NCBI GenBank assembly: GCA_022826155.1
Contig: JAJDVL010000028.1
Location: forward strand, 1-62,751
Length of the DNA: 62,751 bases
Reading direction: 5' to 3'
DNA from: Prochlorococcaceae cyanobacterium jk18x22bins.40
Lineage (GTDB): Bacteria > Cyanobacteriota > Cyanobacteriia > PCC-6307 > Cyanobiaceae
Positions 45,293 through 54,067 of the stretch are shown here, one piece after another. Position numbers and translations under genes: made by a program. Each line of letters opens with the position of its first letter. Within the stretch, counting starts at the first letter, position 1. The notes under the pieces were generated by a model. That model was not told the DNA's origin, did no database searches, and was given only the letters and a program-made list of their open reading frames with translations.

Positions 45293-46135
45293 CTAATTGG
45301 GATAGACAAGATATTTCTCATGAAATTTAGATTTAATAATTTTTCGACCTTTGCTAAAATTCTTAAATGCTGCATTACACCCTTTTATTTTTCTTTCATG
45401 CAATTCAACCAGAACAAAGCTACCATTTAAGAGATTTCTGTCATTTGATTCGAATAGAGACTTTTCACTGCCTTCAATATCTAGTTTTACGATACCAATC
45501 TTAGCGTTACTAAAATAGTCACAGATATTAGACAAAGTGATTGTATTTGCGATATCTACTATTTTAGACTTGGTCTTTCCTTTGGCATTCTCTTCAACTG
45601 TAAATCCCCATGAACCGCTACCTACATCATATACATTTACTGTACCTTTTCTGATTTCAGGAACAAGAGCTGCTTTGATTGCAATAATTTTGTTTTTTCC
45701 AGAGATGTTTCTCTCTAATAAAGAATAATTTTCAGCGTGAGGCTCAATTGTTACTACAGTAGCTTTAGGATATATTTCTTTTAGTCGAATTGCTGCCGTT
45801 CCAATGTATCCACCTCCGTCAACAATGAGACCATTAAAGTCTTGAGGCAAAATTCCGATTAATGGATCAAACTCATCTCCAAGTGTATCAATACTAACCC
45901 CATGATCTGGACCAAAAGGTCGGACCCAAAGCCCATGCCCATAAAAGGCTACTTTGATTGGAGCGTTGTCACCCAATTTACACAGGATCTTGATCTTTGC
46001 GATCTTAATCTTCAGATACGAGCAGATATGTTGGACAATCCAGAGAGGATTTCTCAGCGCACGATTACCACCGACAATTAGTTTAACTCTGCTGCGCATG
46101 ATCCGCCGAATAATCCACATAGACCAGGACGCCAC
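45293..46135 (-). CDS. FkbM family methyltransferase
   Basis: 280 residues (ATG at 46099 would remove the first 12). Motif I is LIVDGGGYIGTAAIRLKEIY, then VVTIEPHAENYSLLERNI and IGIVKLDIEGSEKSLF. This is the FkbM family of SAM-dependent methyltransferases, many of which methylate sugars in polysaccharides. GC content is the lowest of the window. It is probably part of the same transferred glycan island as the GT92-like gene. Confidence 0.88.
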   Translation of the reverse strand: MASWSMWIIRRIMRSRVKLIVGGNRALRNPLWIVQHICSYLKIKIAKIKILCKLGDNAPIKVAFYGHGLWVRPFGPDHGVSIDTLGDEFDPLIGILPQDFNGLIVDGGGYIGTAAIRLKEIYPKATVVTIEPHAENYSLLERNISGKNKIIAIKAALVPEIRKGTVNVYDVGSGSWGFTVEENAKGKTKSKIVDIANTITLSNICDYFSNAKIGIVKLDIEGSEKSLFESNDRNLLNGSFVLVELHERKIKGCNAAFKNFSKGRKIIKSKFHEKYLVYPN

Positions 46136-46274
46136 ACTGGCATTGAACTCAGCCCCAAGTGTAGCACCCGCACGAGGAAATCAGTCGCTGCTCCACCCCC
46201 TTCCCGAAACAAGGCCCAGGCTGGCCCCCTCTGGAGGTCGTCAAAGAACCGTGGCCGTGGCCCACCGCCATTCC

Positions 46275-46280
46275 TATAAT
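46275..46280 (+). promoter_or_regulatory. Candidate promoter -10 box
   Basis: A perfect TATAAT lies 22 bases before the ATG at 46303. No good -35 hexamer is visible at 16-18 bases upstream. Confidence 0.35.
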
Positions 46281-46302
46281 CAAGTTGAGTCGCACCGGCA
46301 CG

Positions 46303-46521
46303 ATGAACGCCAAGCTCATCTGGTACCTGAAGGCGCAGGCAGGCGTGTTATTGCTGCCCGCAGGTCTTTGTCTCTTTGGCCAGGCGGTCATCAACAAGGG
46401 CTCGGATCAGCCCTGGTTCTGGCTGGGCACCGCCAGTTTGATTGTCGTCAATACGGGCCTTGGTCTGATGATCGATTCCGGCCTGCTGCGTGGATACCCT
46501 GGATCGCAGAAGTCGTCTTAG
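46303..46521 (+). CDS. Small two-span membrane protein
   Basis: 72 residues from ATG at 46303: MNAKLIWYLKAQAGVLLLPA, then GLCLFGQAVINKG and FWLGTASLIVVNTGLGLMI. Two membrane segments. It has the look of a conserved small picocyanobacterial protein. Its end overlaps the end of the next gene by four bases on the opposite strand. Function unknown. Confidence 0.65.
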   Translation: MNAKLIWYLKAQAGVLLLPAGLCLFGQAVINKGSDQPWFWLGTASLIVVNTGLGLMIDSGLLRGYPGSQKSS

Positions 46522-46721
46522 GATGAGGAACGCTTGGCTGCTGTCAGGATGCGTTGCACAAAAGACTCATCGGAACCGTGGCCCAGCAGGGGGTCCAGGA
46601 CCTGAGACACAGTGGCTGTGTCTTTGCTCTTGGCGTAGATCAGGTCCCAAAAGGCAAAAGGCGACCCCTCGAAACGTTCCCAAAGCACCTTGAGTTCTGC
46701 AATGGGGAAAGGACTGTCCAT
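46518..46721 (-). CDS. Small conserved soluble protein
   Basis: 67 residues starting MDSPFPIAELKVLWERFEGS, then FAFWDLIYAKSKDTATVSQV and FVQRILTAAKRSSS. It is helical and without membrane segment. Such short proteins next to glgA appear in related picocyanobacteria as far as I recall. Its gene is convergent with the membrane protein gene at 46303 and divergent from glgA. Function unknown. Confidence 0.6.
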   Translation of the reverse strand: MDSPFPIAELKVLWERFEGSPFAFWDLIYAKSKDTATVSQVLDPLLGHGSDESFVQRILTAAKRSSS

Positions 46722-46785
46722 GGCCTGAGCGGCAGTAACTGCGTGGCTCTAGAGTAATCACGCCACATGACGGAAGGATTCGAAC

Positions 46786-48180
46786 ATGCGCGTGCTCTTT
46801 GCTGCCGCCGAGTGCGCTCCGATGATCAAGGTAGGTGGCATGGGGGATGTGGTGGGCTCCCTGCCCGCAGCGCTGACGCTCCTGGGACATGACGTGCGTC
46901 TGATCATGCCCGGCTATGGCAGGCTCTGGCGGCGTCTCACCATTTCCGGGGAGCCCCTGTTTCGTGGCAGGGCCATGGGGGCGGACTTTGCCGTCTATGA
47001 AACCCGCCACCCCATCCATGACTTTCCCATTTACCTGGTGGGGCACCCCAGCTTCGACACGGTGCATGTGTACGGCGGGGAGGACGAGGACTGGCGTTTC
47101 ACGTTTTTTGCCAACGCGGCAGCGGAGTTTGTGTGGAACGGACCCTGGAAACCCCAGGTTGTCCATTGCCATGACTGGCACACCGGCATGATTCCAGTCT
47201 GGATGCACCAGGATGCCCAGGTGAGCACGGTCTTTACGATTCATAATCTCAAGTATCAGGGTCCCTGGCGCTGGAAGCTGGAGCGCATCACCTGGTGCCC
47301 CTGGTACATGCAGGGTAACCACACCATGGCTGCCGCCATCCTCTATGCCGATCGGGTGACGGCGGTGTCTCCCACCTATGCCCAGGAGATCCGTACGGCT
47401 GAATACGGTGAACAGTTGGAGGGTCTCCTCAGCCTGATCAGCGACAAACTGGTGGGCATTCTCAACGGCATTGACCTGCGGCTTTGGGATCCCTCCACGG
47501 ATTACAAGCTGCCTGCCCGATTTTCTCGGGACGACCTGGCCCCACGGGCGCACAACAAGGCCACCCTTCAGCAACGGGTGGGTCTGGAGCAACGCCCTCA
47601 GGCCTTTTTGCTGGGGATGGTGGCCCGGCTGGTGGAGCAGAAGGGGATTGACCTGCTGCTACAGGTTTGTGAGCGCACCCTCACCTACACCGATAGCCAG
47701 GTGGTGGTGCTGGGCACCGGTGATCGCTACTTTGAATCCCGTCTCTGGGAAACAGCCAGCCGGTTTCCGGGACGCTTTGCAGTGTACCTGGTCCATAGCG
47801 ACGAGTTGGCCCGGCTGGTGTATGGCGGCAGTGACGCCTTTCTGATGCCGAGCCGCTTTGAGCCCTGTGGCATCAGCCAGATGTACGCCATGCGCTACGG
47901 CTCCATTCCCATCGTGCGCAACGTGGGGGGATTGGTGGATACGGTCCATCCCCACGCCCCCGCCAGCAACGAAGGAACGGGCTTCTGTTTTGACCGTTAT
48001 GAGCCCATTGACTTCTACACCTCGTTGGTGCGGGCCTGGGAAGCCTATCGTCATCCCGACTCCTGGAAGGAGTTGCAGCGTCGCGCCATGGGTCAGCACT
48101 ACGGCTGGGACCGCTCCGCCGAACACTACGATCAGGTCTATCGGCAGGTGGTCGGAACCTCTGCCACGGCAGAACCCTGA
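46786..48180 (+). CDS. glgA: Glycogen synthase
   Basis: 464 residues. GT5 family: [20 protein letters not shown] then [10 protein letters not shown] (KxGGL-type ADP-glucose site), [28 protein letters not shown] and, in the second half, [14 protein letters not shown] and [20 protein letters not shown]. It extends alpha-1,4-glucan from ADP-glucose. The length is usual for picocyanobacteria. malQ, 2.4 kb downstream on the same strand, acts on the same storage polymer. Confidence 0.95.
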   Translation: MRVLFAAAECAPMIKVGGMGDVVGSLPAALTLLGHDVRLIMPGYGRLWRRLTISGEPLFRGRAMGADFAVYETRHPIHDFPIYLVGHPSFDTVHVYGGEDEDWRFTFFANAAAEFVWNGPWKPQVVHCHDWHTGMIPVWMHQDAQVSTVFTIHNLKYQGPWRWKLERITWCPWYMQGNHTMAAAILYADRVTAVSPTYAQEIRTAEYGEQLEGLLSLISDKLVGILNGIDLRLWDPSTDYKLPARFSRDDLAPRAHNKATLQQRVGLEQRPQAFLLGMVARLVEQKGIDLLLQVCERTLTYTDSQVVVLGTGDRYFESRLWETASRFPGRFAVYLVHSDELARLVYGGSDAFLMPSRFEPCGISQMYAMRYGSIPIVRNVGGLVDTVHPHAPASNEGTGFCFDRYEPIDFYTSLVRAWEAYRHPDSWKELQRRAMGQHYGWDRSAEHYDQVYRQVVGTSATAEP

Positions 48181-48196
48181 AATCACGGTCTCGATG

Positions 48197-49396
48197 CTAA
48201 GGGCTCCGGTTCCAGTCGGTTCCCAACCGGACGGTAATGGCGGCATCCGTGCTGGGGGCATCCTGGCGGCGGCGGCCATGGGCGCCCAGGAGATTGCTGA
48301 CACTGGCGGGGGGCTCAGCGCCCCAGGCCAGGAGGCGGGTGCGAGAGAGGGTGACGCCATTGGGTGGTGTGGGGGCCACGGCAGCCCTTGTGCCACGGGT
48401 TTCCAACTGCTGCTTGAAGGCCATGGCGGCCTGAAGAGGGCCTTCCACCAGAACAGTGCCTCCAGGGACAGGACGGGATCGGGGCCAGAAGTGGGTCTGG
48501 GCACCCGCACCCTGGGATAGGGACTCAACCACCAGCCTCAAGGGCTGCGCCTGGAGCATGGCCAGCACGCTGAACAGTTCCTCCCGACTCAGATTGGTGC
48601 GGCTGGCATCCAGCAGATCCTGGGCCAACCGGGGCCAGCGCTGACGCAGGGGCTCGTTGTCCAGATGGTGGGCCATGGCCCCCAGGAAGCGCCGCTGACG
48701 CTCCAATTGCCAAGCCGGCTCAGGTGCAGGGCCGGGCGTGTACAAATAGGTCTCCACCTGGGCGCCACTGAGCCGCTTGGCGCCAGCACCCAATGCGGCC
48801 CACGGGCCAGCACCGGGGCTAGCGGCTTGGCGATTGCCATCTTGAACGTCCTGTACGACAGTTCCGGTGTCGCCCTGGGGAGGAGTGACCTGTGCAAGTG
48901 GCTGGGGAGGCGGGTCCAGCGTCATGGGCACGCCACCCATGGCATCCACAAACGCCGCCAGGGCCGGGCTGCTGCTCAGGATGTAACGATCCACCAGGGT
49001 CTCGGGACGGTTCAGGCGCTGTTCCAGCAATTCCGCCACGAGCCTGACGCCGCCAATGTTGTAGGCACGGTCCAGGGAGACGGTGCCACTGCCTGGCACC
49101 GCCACCGAGGTTGTGGCAGGCACCTGGAGGAGGCGCACGGGCTGACCCGGGACCAGATGCACCAGTAGAACACCACTAACGCTGGGGAGTTGCTGTTCAT
49201 CGTCTTTCGGGGCAAGACCCATGAGGAGCAACATGAGGGGACCCTTGAGCGCCGGGCTTGTGCCCTCCTGCCGGCTGTCATGTTCAGAGCGACTCAGGAG
49301 ATCCGCCTGTCTCGGCCAGAGGCGATTCAACGCCACCGAGCAGACCAGGAGAGCAAAAAAGAACGTGCCCAACCGCAGGACAATGCGGAGAAACAT
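48197..49396 (-). CDS. LytR-CpsA-Psr (LCP) family protein
   Basis: 399 residues from ATG at 49396. One N-terminal membrane anchor (FLRIVLRLGTFFFALLVCSV). The extracytoplasmic LCP domain has LLLMGLAPKDDE, VSLDRAYNIGGVRLVAELLE, DRYILSSSPALAAFVDAMGG and QLERQRRFLGAMAHHL. LCP proteins attach polymers to the cell wall; in cyanobacteria an acceptor is not defined. It is convergent with glgA. Confidence 0.85.
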   Translation of the reverse strand: MFLRIVLRLGTFFFALLVCSVALNRLWPRQADLLSRSEHDSRQEGTSPALKGPLMLLLMGLAPKDDEQQLPSVSGVLLVHLVPGQPVRLLQVPATTSVAVPGSGTVSLDRAYNIGGVRLVAELLEQRLNRPETLVDRYILSSSPALAAFVDAMGGVPMTLDPPPQPLAQVTPPQGDTGTVVQDVQDGNRQAASPGAGPWAALGAGAKRLSGAQVETYLYTPGPAPEPAWQLERQRRFLGAMAHHLDNEPLRQRWPRLAQDLLDASRTNLSREELFSVLAMLQAQPLRLVVESLSQGAGAQTHFWPRSRPVPGGTVLVEGPLQAAMAFKQQLETRGTRAAVAPTPPNGVTLSRTRLLAWGAEPPASVSNLLGAHGRRRQDAPSTDAAITVRLGTDWNRSP

Positions 49397-49622
49397 GGAC
49401 GGCCTTCTGTTGCGTCCCAGTGACACTAGTCTCCGATACCGCAGGTTTTGCATGGCGTTGCGGGATCAGTGGAGTCCCCGGTGGCTCCAGGCTCAGGCAA
49501 AATGGGGTCAAAACCAATGATCAGTCTCCATCCCTTTTGCGGCAAGTCCCCTGAACACAAAAAAATCTCAACCCCCCGACGGGGAAGCCAAGCCCGGCAA
49601 GCAGCCGTCCCAACGGCTGCTT

Positions 49623-50621
49623 GTGGTGGGCAGCACCGGCTACATCGGCAAGGCAGTGGTGCGGGCTTTGGTCAAGAGGGGTCATGGGGTGGTGGCCTTT
49701 GCCCGACCCCGCGCAGGTGTTGGCGGCACAGAAGACGAGGAGGCAACGCGTCGGTCCCTGGCCGGGGCGGACGTGCGCTTTGGTCAGGCAACCCGGCTGG
49801 ATTCCCTGCTGGCGGACGGCGGCCGGGGCGAGTCTTTTCATGCCGTCATCTGCTGCCTGGCCTCCCGTACCGGAGGGGTTGCAGACAGTTGGCACATTGA
49901 CCACCAAGCCACGGTCAACGCCATCGAAGCGGCCCGCCGCCTGGGGGCCCGCCAGTTTGTGTTGTTGTCGGCAATTTGTGTGCAGAAACCGTTGTTGGCC
50001 TTTCAAAAGGCCAAATGCAAGGCGGAAGAAGAACTCAAGGCCTCAGGCCTGATTTGGTCCATTGTGCGGCCCACGGCGTTTTTCAAGTCTCTGGCCGCCC
50101 AGGTGGAGCCCGTCCGACGGGGGTGTCCCTACGTGATATTTGGCGACGGTCAGCAGGCGGCCTGCACCCCCATCAGCGAGGAGGACCTTGCCGAGTACAT
50201 GGCGGACTGTCTGGAACGGCCCGAGTTGCAAAACCGGGTTCTGCCCATTGGTGGACCCGGTCCGGCCCTGACGGCCCGGCAGCAGGGGGAGCTGTTGTTT
50301 TCCCTCCTGCAACGCCCCCCCCGCTTTCTTAGCGTGCCAGTGGCGTTGTTCGACGCGGTGATCCGGGTCTTTACTGCCCTCAGCCGGCTGATTCCTGGCC
50401 TGGAGGACACCCTGGAGTATGCCCGCATCGGGCGCTACTACGCCACGGAGTCCATGCTGGTGTGGGACGCGCAAACCAACACCTATTGTGCGGAGGCCAC
50501 GCCATCCACCGGAACGGACACCTTGGAGGATTTTTACAAGCGAATCCTGGGCGAGGGCCTTCATGGGCAGGACCTTGGCGACCAGCTTCTCTGGAACCGT
50601 TGGCGCAAATCCCAACCCTGA
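49623..50621 (+). CDS. bciA: 3,8-divinyl (proto)chlorophyllide 8-vinyl-reductase, BciA type
   Basis: 332 residues in the listed frame. NAD(P)-binding motif VGSTGYIGKAVVRALVKRGH, and the BciA/DVR signatures LSAICVQKPLLAFQKAK, IVRPTAFFKSLAAQVE, VLPIGGPGPALTARQQGE and YARIGRYYATESMLVWD. It reduces the C8 vinyl group during chlorophyll synthesis. The true start is unclear. GTG at 49623 cuts into the first beta strand (RLLVVGSTG). The frame is open back to 49521 but offers only CTG/ATC codons. An ATG at 49517 is out of frame by one base, with a run of seven A (49559-49565) in between. Confidence 0.88.
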   Translation: MVGSTGYIGKAVVRALVKRGHGVVAFARPRAGVGGTEDEEATRRSLAGADVRFGQATRLDSLLADGGRGESFHAVICCLASRTGGVADSWHIDHQATVNAIEAARRLGARQFVLLSAICVQKPLLAFQKAKCKAEEELKASGLIWSIVRPTAFFKSLAAQVEPVRRGCPYVIFGDGQQAACTPISEEDLAEYMADCLERPELQNRVLPIGGPGPALTARQQGELLFSLLQRPPRFLSVPVALFDAVIRVFTALSRLIPGLEDTLEYARIGRYYATESMLVWDAQTNTYCAEATPSTGTDTLEDFYKRILGEGLHGQDLGDQLLWNRWRKSQP

Positions 50622-52153
50622 AAGCACGTCTCAACGGGCGCTGCGCGGGTGTTTTGCTACATCCCACAAGCCTGGGCAGGACATCGGGCTGTGGCAGCTT
50701 CGGCCAGGAAGCCGCGGCCTGGATTTCCGCCTTGGCTCACCATGGCCTGAGCGCATGGCAGGTGCTGCCCCTGGCGCACCCCGACCCCCTGGGCTCCCCC
50801 TACAACGCCCCCAGCGCCTCGGCCATCAGCACCCGGTTTCTGGATGGGGAGGCACTCCACACCGCAGGCCTCGTTGCCAAGGACACACTCCGCCAACTGC
50901 CTGGCGCCCATCAGCCTGCGGGACCCCGCCTGGACGCCGCTCTGGCCGATGCCCGCTCCGCTCACCTGGGGCGGGCGCTGCTGCAACGCTATCGGCAAGG
51001 GCTCATTAGTGGGCCACACGTGGAGGACTTCGCCACATGGCGCCGGGATCAAGAGGCCTGGCTGGAGGACCACTGCCTCTACCTGGTGATCAAGGGCTTT
51101 CAGAGGGGGAGGCCGTGGTGGCGGTGGCCCCGTCCCCTGGCGCAACGCCACCCCGATGCCCTGGCCCGTATCCGCCGCACGGCTGCCGACGCCGTTGACC
51201 AGGAGGCGCTCCTCCAGTGGCAATTGGACCGCCAATGGGGAGACCTGCTGGGCCAGGCCCGAAGCAAGGGCATCACCGTTATTGGGGACATGCCCTTTTA
51301 CGTGGCCCACGACAGCAGCGACGTGTGGGGCCATACCCATCTCTTCAGTGTGTATGGGGATGGGTCGTTGCAGGAGCAAAGCGGTGTTCCCCCGGATTAC
51401 TTTTCCGCCACGGGTCAACTGTGGGGCACCCCCACCTTCGCCTGGCACCGCCATCAACAGGAGGATTTCCGCTGGTGGCGGGAACGCATCCGCCGCCAGT
51501 TGCGCCTGGCCCACGTGCTGCGCATCGACCACTTCCGTGCCCTGGAGTCCTACTGGGCGGTTCCCGGCCAGGATCCGGACGCCCGGGGCGGACGTTGGCG
51601 CCAGTCACCAGGCGCTGCCATGCTGCGCCAGTGGCGGGAGGCGTTTCAAGATCTGCCCCTCATTGCCGAGGATCTGGGGGTGATCACCCCGTCCGTGGAG
51701 GCCCTGCGGGATGACTTCCATCTACCCGGCATGAAAATTCTCCAATTTGCGTTTGACGGCCACCCTGACAACCCCTATCTGCCCCACGCCTACCCCTCCG
51801 ACAACAACGTGGTGTTCACCGGCACCCATGACAACGCCACCAGCGTGGGGTGGTGGACCAGCCTGAGTGAGGAAGACCGGCATCGGGTCGAAACCTACGT
51901 GGGTTACCCAATCACGGCGCCGGGCTGGCAGTTGCTGCGCCTTGCCCTGATGTCCCGCGCAGCGCTGGTGATGACGCCGCTCCAGGACCTCATGAGCCTG
52001 GGGGACGAGGCCCGCATGAATCGCCCCGGCACCACCGCAGGCAACTGGAGCTGGCGGATACCGGTTCCCCTGGAGCAGTTGGACGGCCACCTGCAGGGCT
52101 ATGGGGCCATGGCGGCGCTCTACGGCAGGGGACCCTGCTCCACGACGTCTTAG
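50600..52153 (+). CDS. malQ: 4-alpha-glucanotransferase
   Basis: About 517 residues; start uncertain (TTG at 50600 overlaps bciA by 22 bases; later TTG at the xLLHPTSL motif possible). GH77 signatures are GVLLHPTSLGR, LPLAHPDPLGSPYNAPSASA, GDMPFYVAHDSSDVWGH, the nucleophile Asp in LRIDHFRALESYWAVP, the acid Glu in PLIAEDLGVIT and the third acid in FTGTHDNATSVGWW. It rearranges maltodextrins, acting with glycogen metabolism. Confidence 0.9.
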   Translation: MAQIPTLKARLNGRCAGVLLHPTSLGRTSGCGSFGQEAAAWISALAHHGLSAWQVLPLAHPDPLGSPYNAPSASAISTRFLDGEALHTAGLVAKDTLRQLPGAHQPAGPRLDAALADARSAHLGRALLQRYRQGLISGPHVEDFATWRRDQEAWLEDHCLYLVIKGFQRGRPWWRWPRPLAQRHPDALARIRRTAADAVDQEALLQWQLDRQWGDLLGQARSKGITVIGDMPFYVAHDSSDVWGHTHLFSVYGDGSLQEQSGVPPDYFSATGQLWGTPTFAWHRHQQEDFRWWRERIRRQLRLAHVLRIDHFRALESYWAVPGQDPDARGGRWRQSPGAAMLRQWREAFQDLPLIAEDLGVITPSVEALRDDFHLPGMKILQFAFDGHPDNPYLPHAYPSDNNVVFTGTHDNATSVGWWTSLSEEDRHRVETYVGYPITAPGWQLLRLALMSRAALVMTPLQDLMSLGDEARMNRPGTTAGNWSWRIPVPLEQLDGHLQGYGAMAALYGRGPCSTTS

Positions 52154-52175
52154 CGCCGTAACGTCTTGAGCGCCA

Positions 52176-52805
52176 TCAAGGGGCAGTCACCTGGAACCGC
52201 CCCCGGGTTTCATCCAGGAGCACAAGGGGTTGACTGTTCCAGCGGACAACGGCGCCGTCCGGCGGCATCACCGTCAGTGCGAACGCCGGCTGCAGACGCC
52301 AGCGTAGAGTCCCGGACGCTGCCATGAACCGGGCATCCACGGTCCCTTGCCGAGAGAGGGTGACCTGGGCAGGTGCGGTCATGGTCACCTCCAGGAGGCC
52401 ATATTGGGGCGGCTGACCCGGAGGCTGCAAGGCTTCCCGCAACAGTTGGCGGCGAATCGCCGGATCCTCAAGGCGGGCCAGGGGTTGAAACTCCACCGCC
52501 GGATTCACGGTCTCCACCTGTTCCGCGAGACGCACCGGTGTATTGCTCAGGTGAATCTCAAGGGGCAGGGGCGCAATGGGCTCCAGACTCAACAGATTGT
52601 CGGCAGCGAGGCGACGCTGCTGCAGGTTCAAGCCGTAGAGCAGGACGGCAACCAGCAACCCATAGACCACAAGCCCCTGACCACTATCCAGGTTGGTCTG
52701 ACCTTTGAGGGCAACCCAGGCGTTCCGGAAGCGTCCGATCCTCTTGCCGGTGCTGCTGTCCTGGCCAGCCGCGACACGCGCCTTGACGGGATCAGCGTCC
52801 TGCAT
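52176..52805 (-). CDS. Membrane-anchored protein of unknown function
   Basis: 209 residues from ATG at 52805. A soluble N-terminal ~50 residues (FRNAWVALKGQTNLDSGQG) lead into one membrane segment (LVVYGLLVAVLLYGL). The external part has regular strands (APLPLEIHLSNTPVRLAEQV, LLEVTMTAPAQVTLSRQGTV) and ends LVLLDETRGRFQVTAP. It slightly recalls the beta domain of RodZ-like proteins but lacks the helix-turn-helix, so I do not assign it. It is divergent from the SbcD-like gene with 68 bases between them. Confidence 0.6.
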   Translation of the reverse strand: MQDADPVKARVAAGQDSSTGKRIGRFRNAWVALKGQTNLDSGQGLVVYGLLVAVLLYGLNLQQRRLAADNLLSLEPIAPLPLEIHLSNTPVRLAEQVETVNPAVEFQPLARLEDPAIRRQLLREALQPPGQPPQYGLLEVTMTAPAQVTLSRQGTVDARFMAASGTLRWRLQPAFALTVMPPDGAVVRWNSQPLVLLDETRGRFQVTAP

Positions 52806-52873
52806 GGGTGGGGCTACGGAGGGGACACTGTCAATCAGACTACCTAAAGTTGGAGGCAGGAGGACAGCATCCC

Positions 52874-54031
52874 ATGGTTCGCCTGGTCCATACAGCGGAT
52901 TGGCAGATCGGCAAGGGCTATGGAAATCTTGCGGAGGAAGCTGCTTGTCTCCTGCGCAAAGCCCGCATGGACGCCATTGACCGTATGGATGCGGTGGCCC
53001 GGGACTTTGACGCGGCTTACGTGGTGGTGGCTGGGGATCTTTGGGATTCCCCCACCCTCCCCATGGACACGGTGCATGAGTGTTTTCACGCCATCGGCAG
53101 GCTGGAGTTGCCTGTTCTGGTGATTCCCGGGAACCACGACCATGGCGGTGCCGACGGCATCTGGCACAGGCCGGAGGTTGAGGCGTCACAGCAGCGCTAT
53201 GCCCCCAACCTGAGGCTACTGGCCCAGGCGGAACCGGTGGTGCTCCCCGATCTGGTGGTGCTGCCCTGCCCGTTGTTGCGCCGCCACAGCACCACGGACG
53301 CCACGGCCTGGCTGCACGACTTTCCCTGGGACACCCTGCCGGCGGATCGGCCCCGCCTTGTGTTGGCCCACGGGAGCGTCGACAACTTTGGCGAGCGGGT
53401 TCACCACAACGTCATCGCTCTGGACGGTCTGCCCACTGCTGCTGTGGACTACATCGCCCTTGGCGACTGGCACGGTTTCAAGCAGGTGGCGCCCAAGGCC
53501 TGGTATTGCGGCACACCGGAACCGGATTGCTTTGATAAAGAGGGCAGCGGCAAACGGTCCCAGGTCCTGCTGGTTGAAGTGGAGCGAGGCGAGATGCCCC
53601 ACGTGACGACTCAGTCCACGGGCGAGTTCCACTGGCACCAACTGAAGACGGAACTCTCCAGCGCAGAGGACTTGCACCACCTTCAGCAGCAGGTGGACGG
53701 GTGCGTTGGCAACAGGGTGCGCCGTGATCTGCTCAACCTGGATCTGGGCCACAGCATCCTGGATTTTGACAGCCATGACCGCTATGTACACTGGAGTCAA
53801 GGTTTGCGTGAGCAACTGTTGGTGGTGGTGGGCAAAGGCTCTTGCACAGCCGTGCCCGCCGGTGACCACCTGGACGCGCTGCTGAACAGGCCCCAGGACC
53901 CCCTGGTTTGCTCCGTGGCCACCCAGTTGCAACAGCAGTGTCTTGAAGGCCCCAGCCGCGAGATTGCCTCAAAAGCACTGGCAGAGTTGTTCGGCTTGGT
54001 GCGACGAGAGGAGCAAGCCGGACGCGCTTAA
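52874..54031 (+). CDS. SbcD/YhaO-like metallophosphoesterase (DNA exonuclease subunit)
   Basis: 385 residues from ATG at 52874. Metal-site motifs are LVHTADWQIGKGYG (D-x-H-like), VVVAGDLWDSPTLP, VIPGNHDHGG, VLAHGSV and YIALGDWHGF. The C-terminal ~120 residues form the cap/partner-binding region. Together with the ATPase gene 37 bases downstream it forms a SbcCD-type complex predicted to cut DNA ends or hairpins. The shorter ATPase partner is more like YhaN than true SbcC. Confidence 0.85.
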   Translation: MVRLVHTADWQIGKGYGNLAEEAACLLRKARMDAIDRMDAVARDFDAAYVVVAGDLWDSPTLPMDTVHECFHAIGRLELPVLVIPGNHDHGGADGIWHRPEVEASQQRYAPNLRLLAQAEPVVLPDLVVLPCPLLRRHSTTDATAWLHDFPWDTLPADRPRLVLAHGSVDNFGERVHHNVIALDGLPTAAVDYIALGDWHGFKQVAPKAWYCGTPEPDCFDKEGSGKRSQVLLVEVERGEMPHVTTQSTGEFHWHQLKTELSSAEDLHHLQQQVDGCVGNRVRRDLLNLDLGHSILDFDSHDRYVHWSQGLREQLLVVVGKGSCTAVPAGDHLDALLNRPQDPLVCSVATQLQQQCLEGPSREIASKALAELFGLVRREEQAGRA

Positions 54032-54067
54032 GGGACACAGGCCCCCAACCCATGTTTTTTCCCGAGG

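Noticed and set aside
46765..46790. GGATTCGAACA resembling a tRNA T-loop
   Set aside because: No acceptor, D or anticodon stems can be folded around it, and it lies directly before the glgA start.
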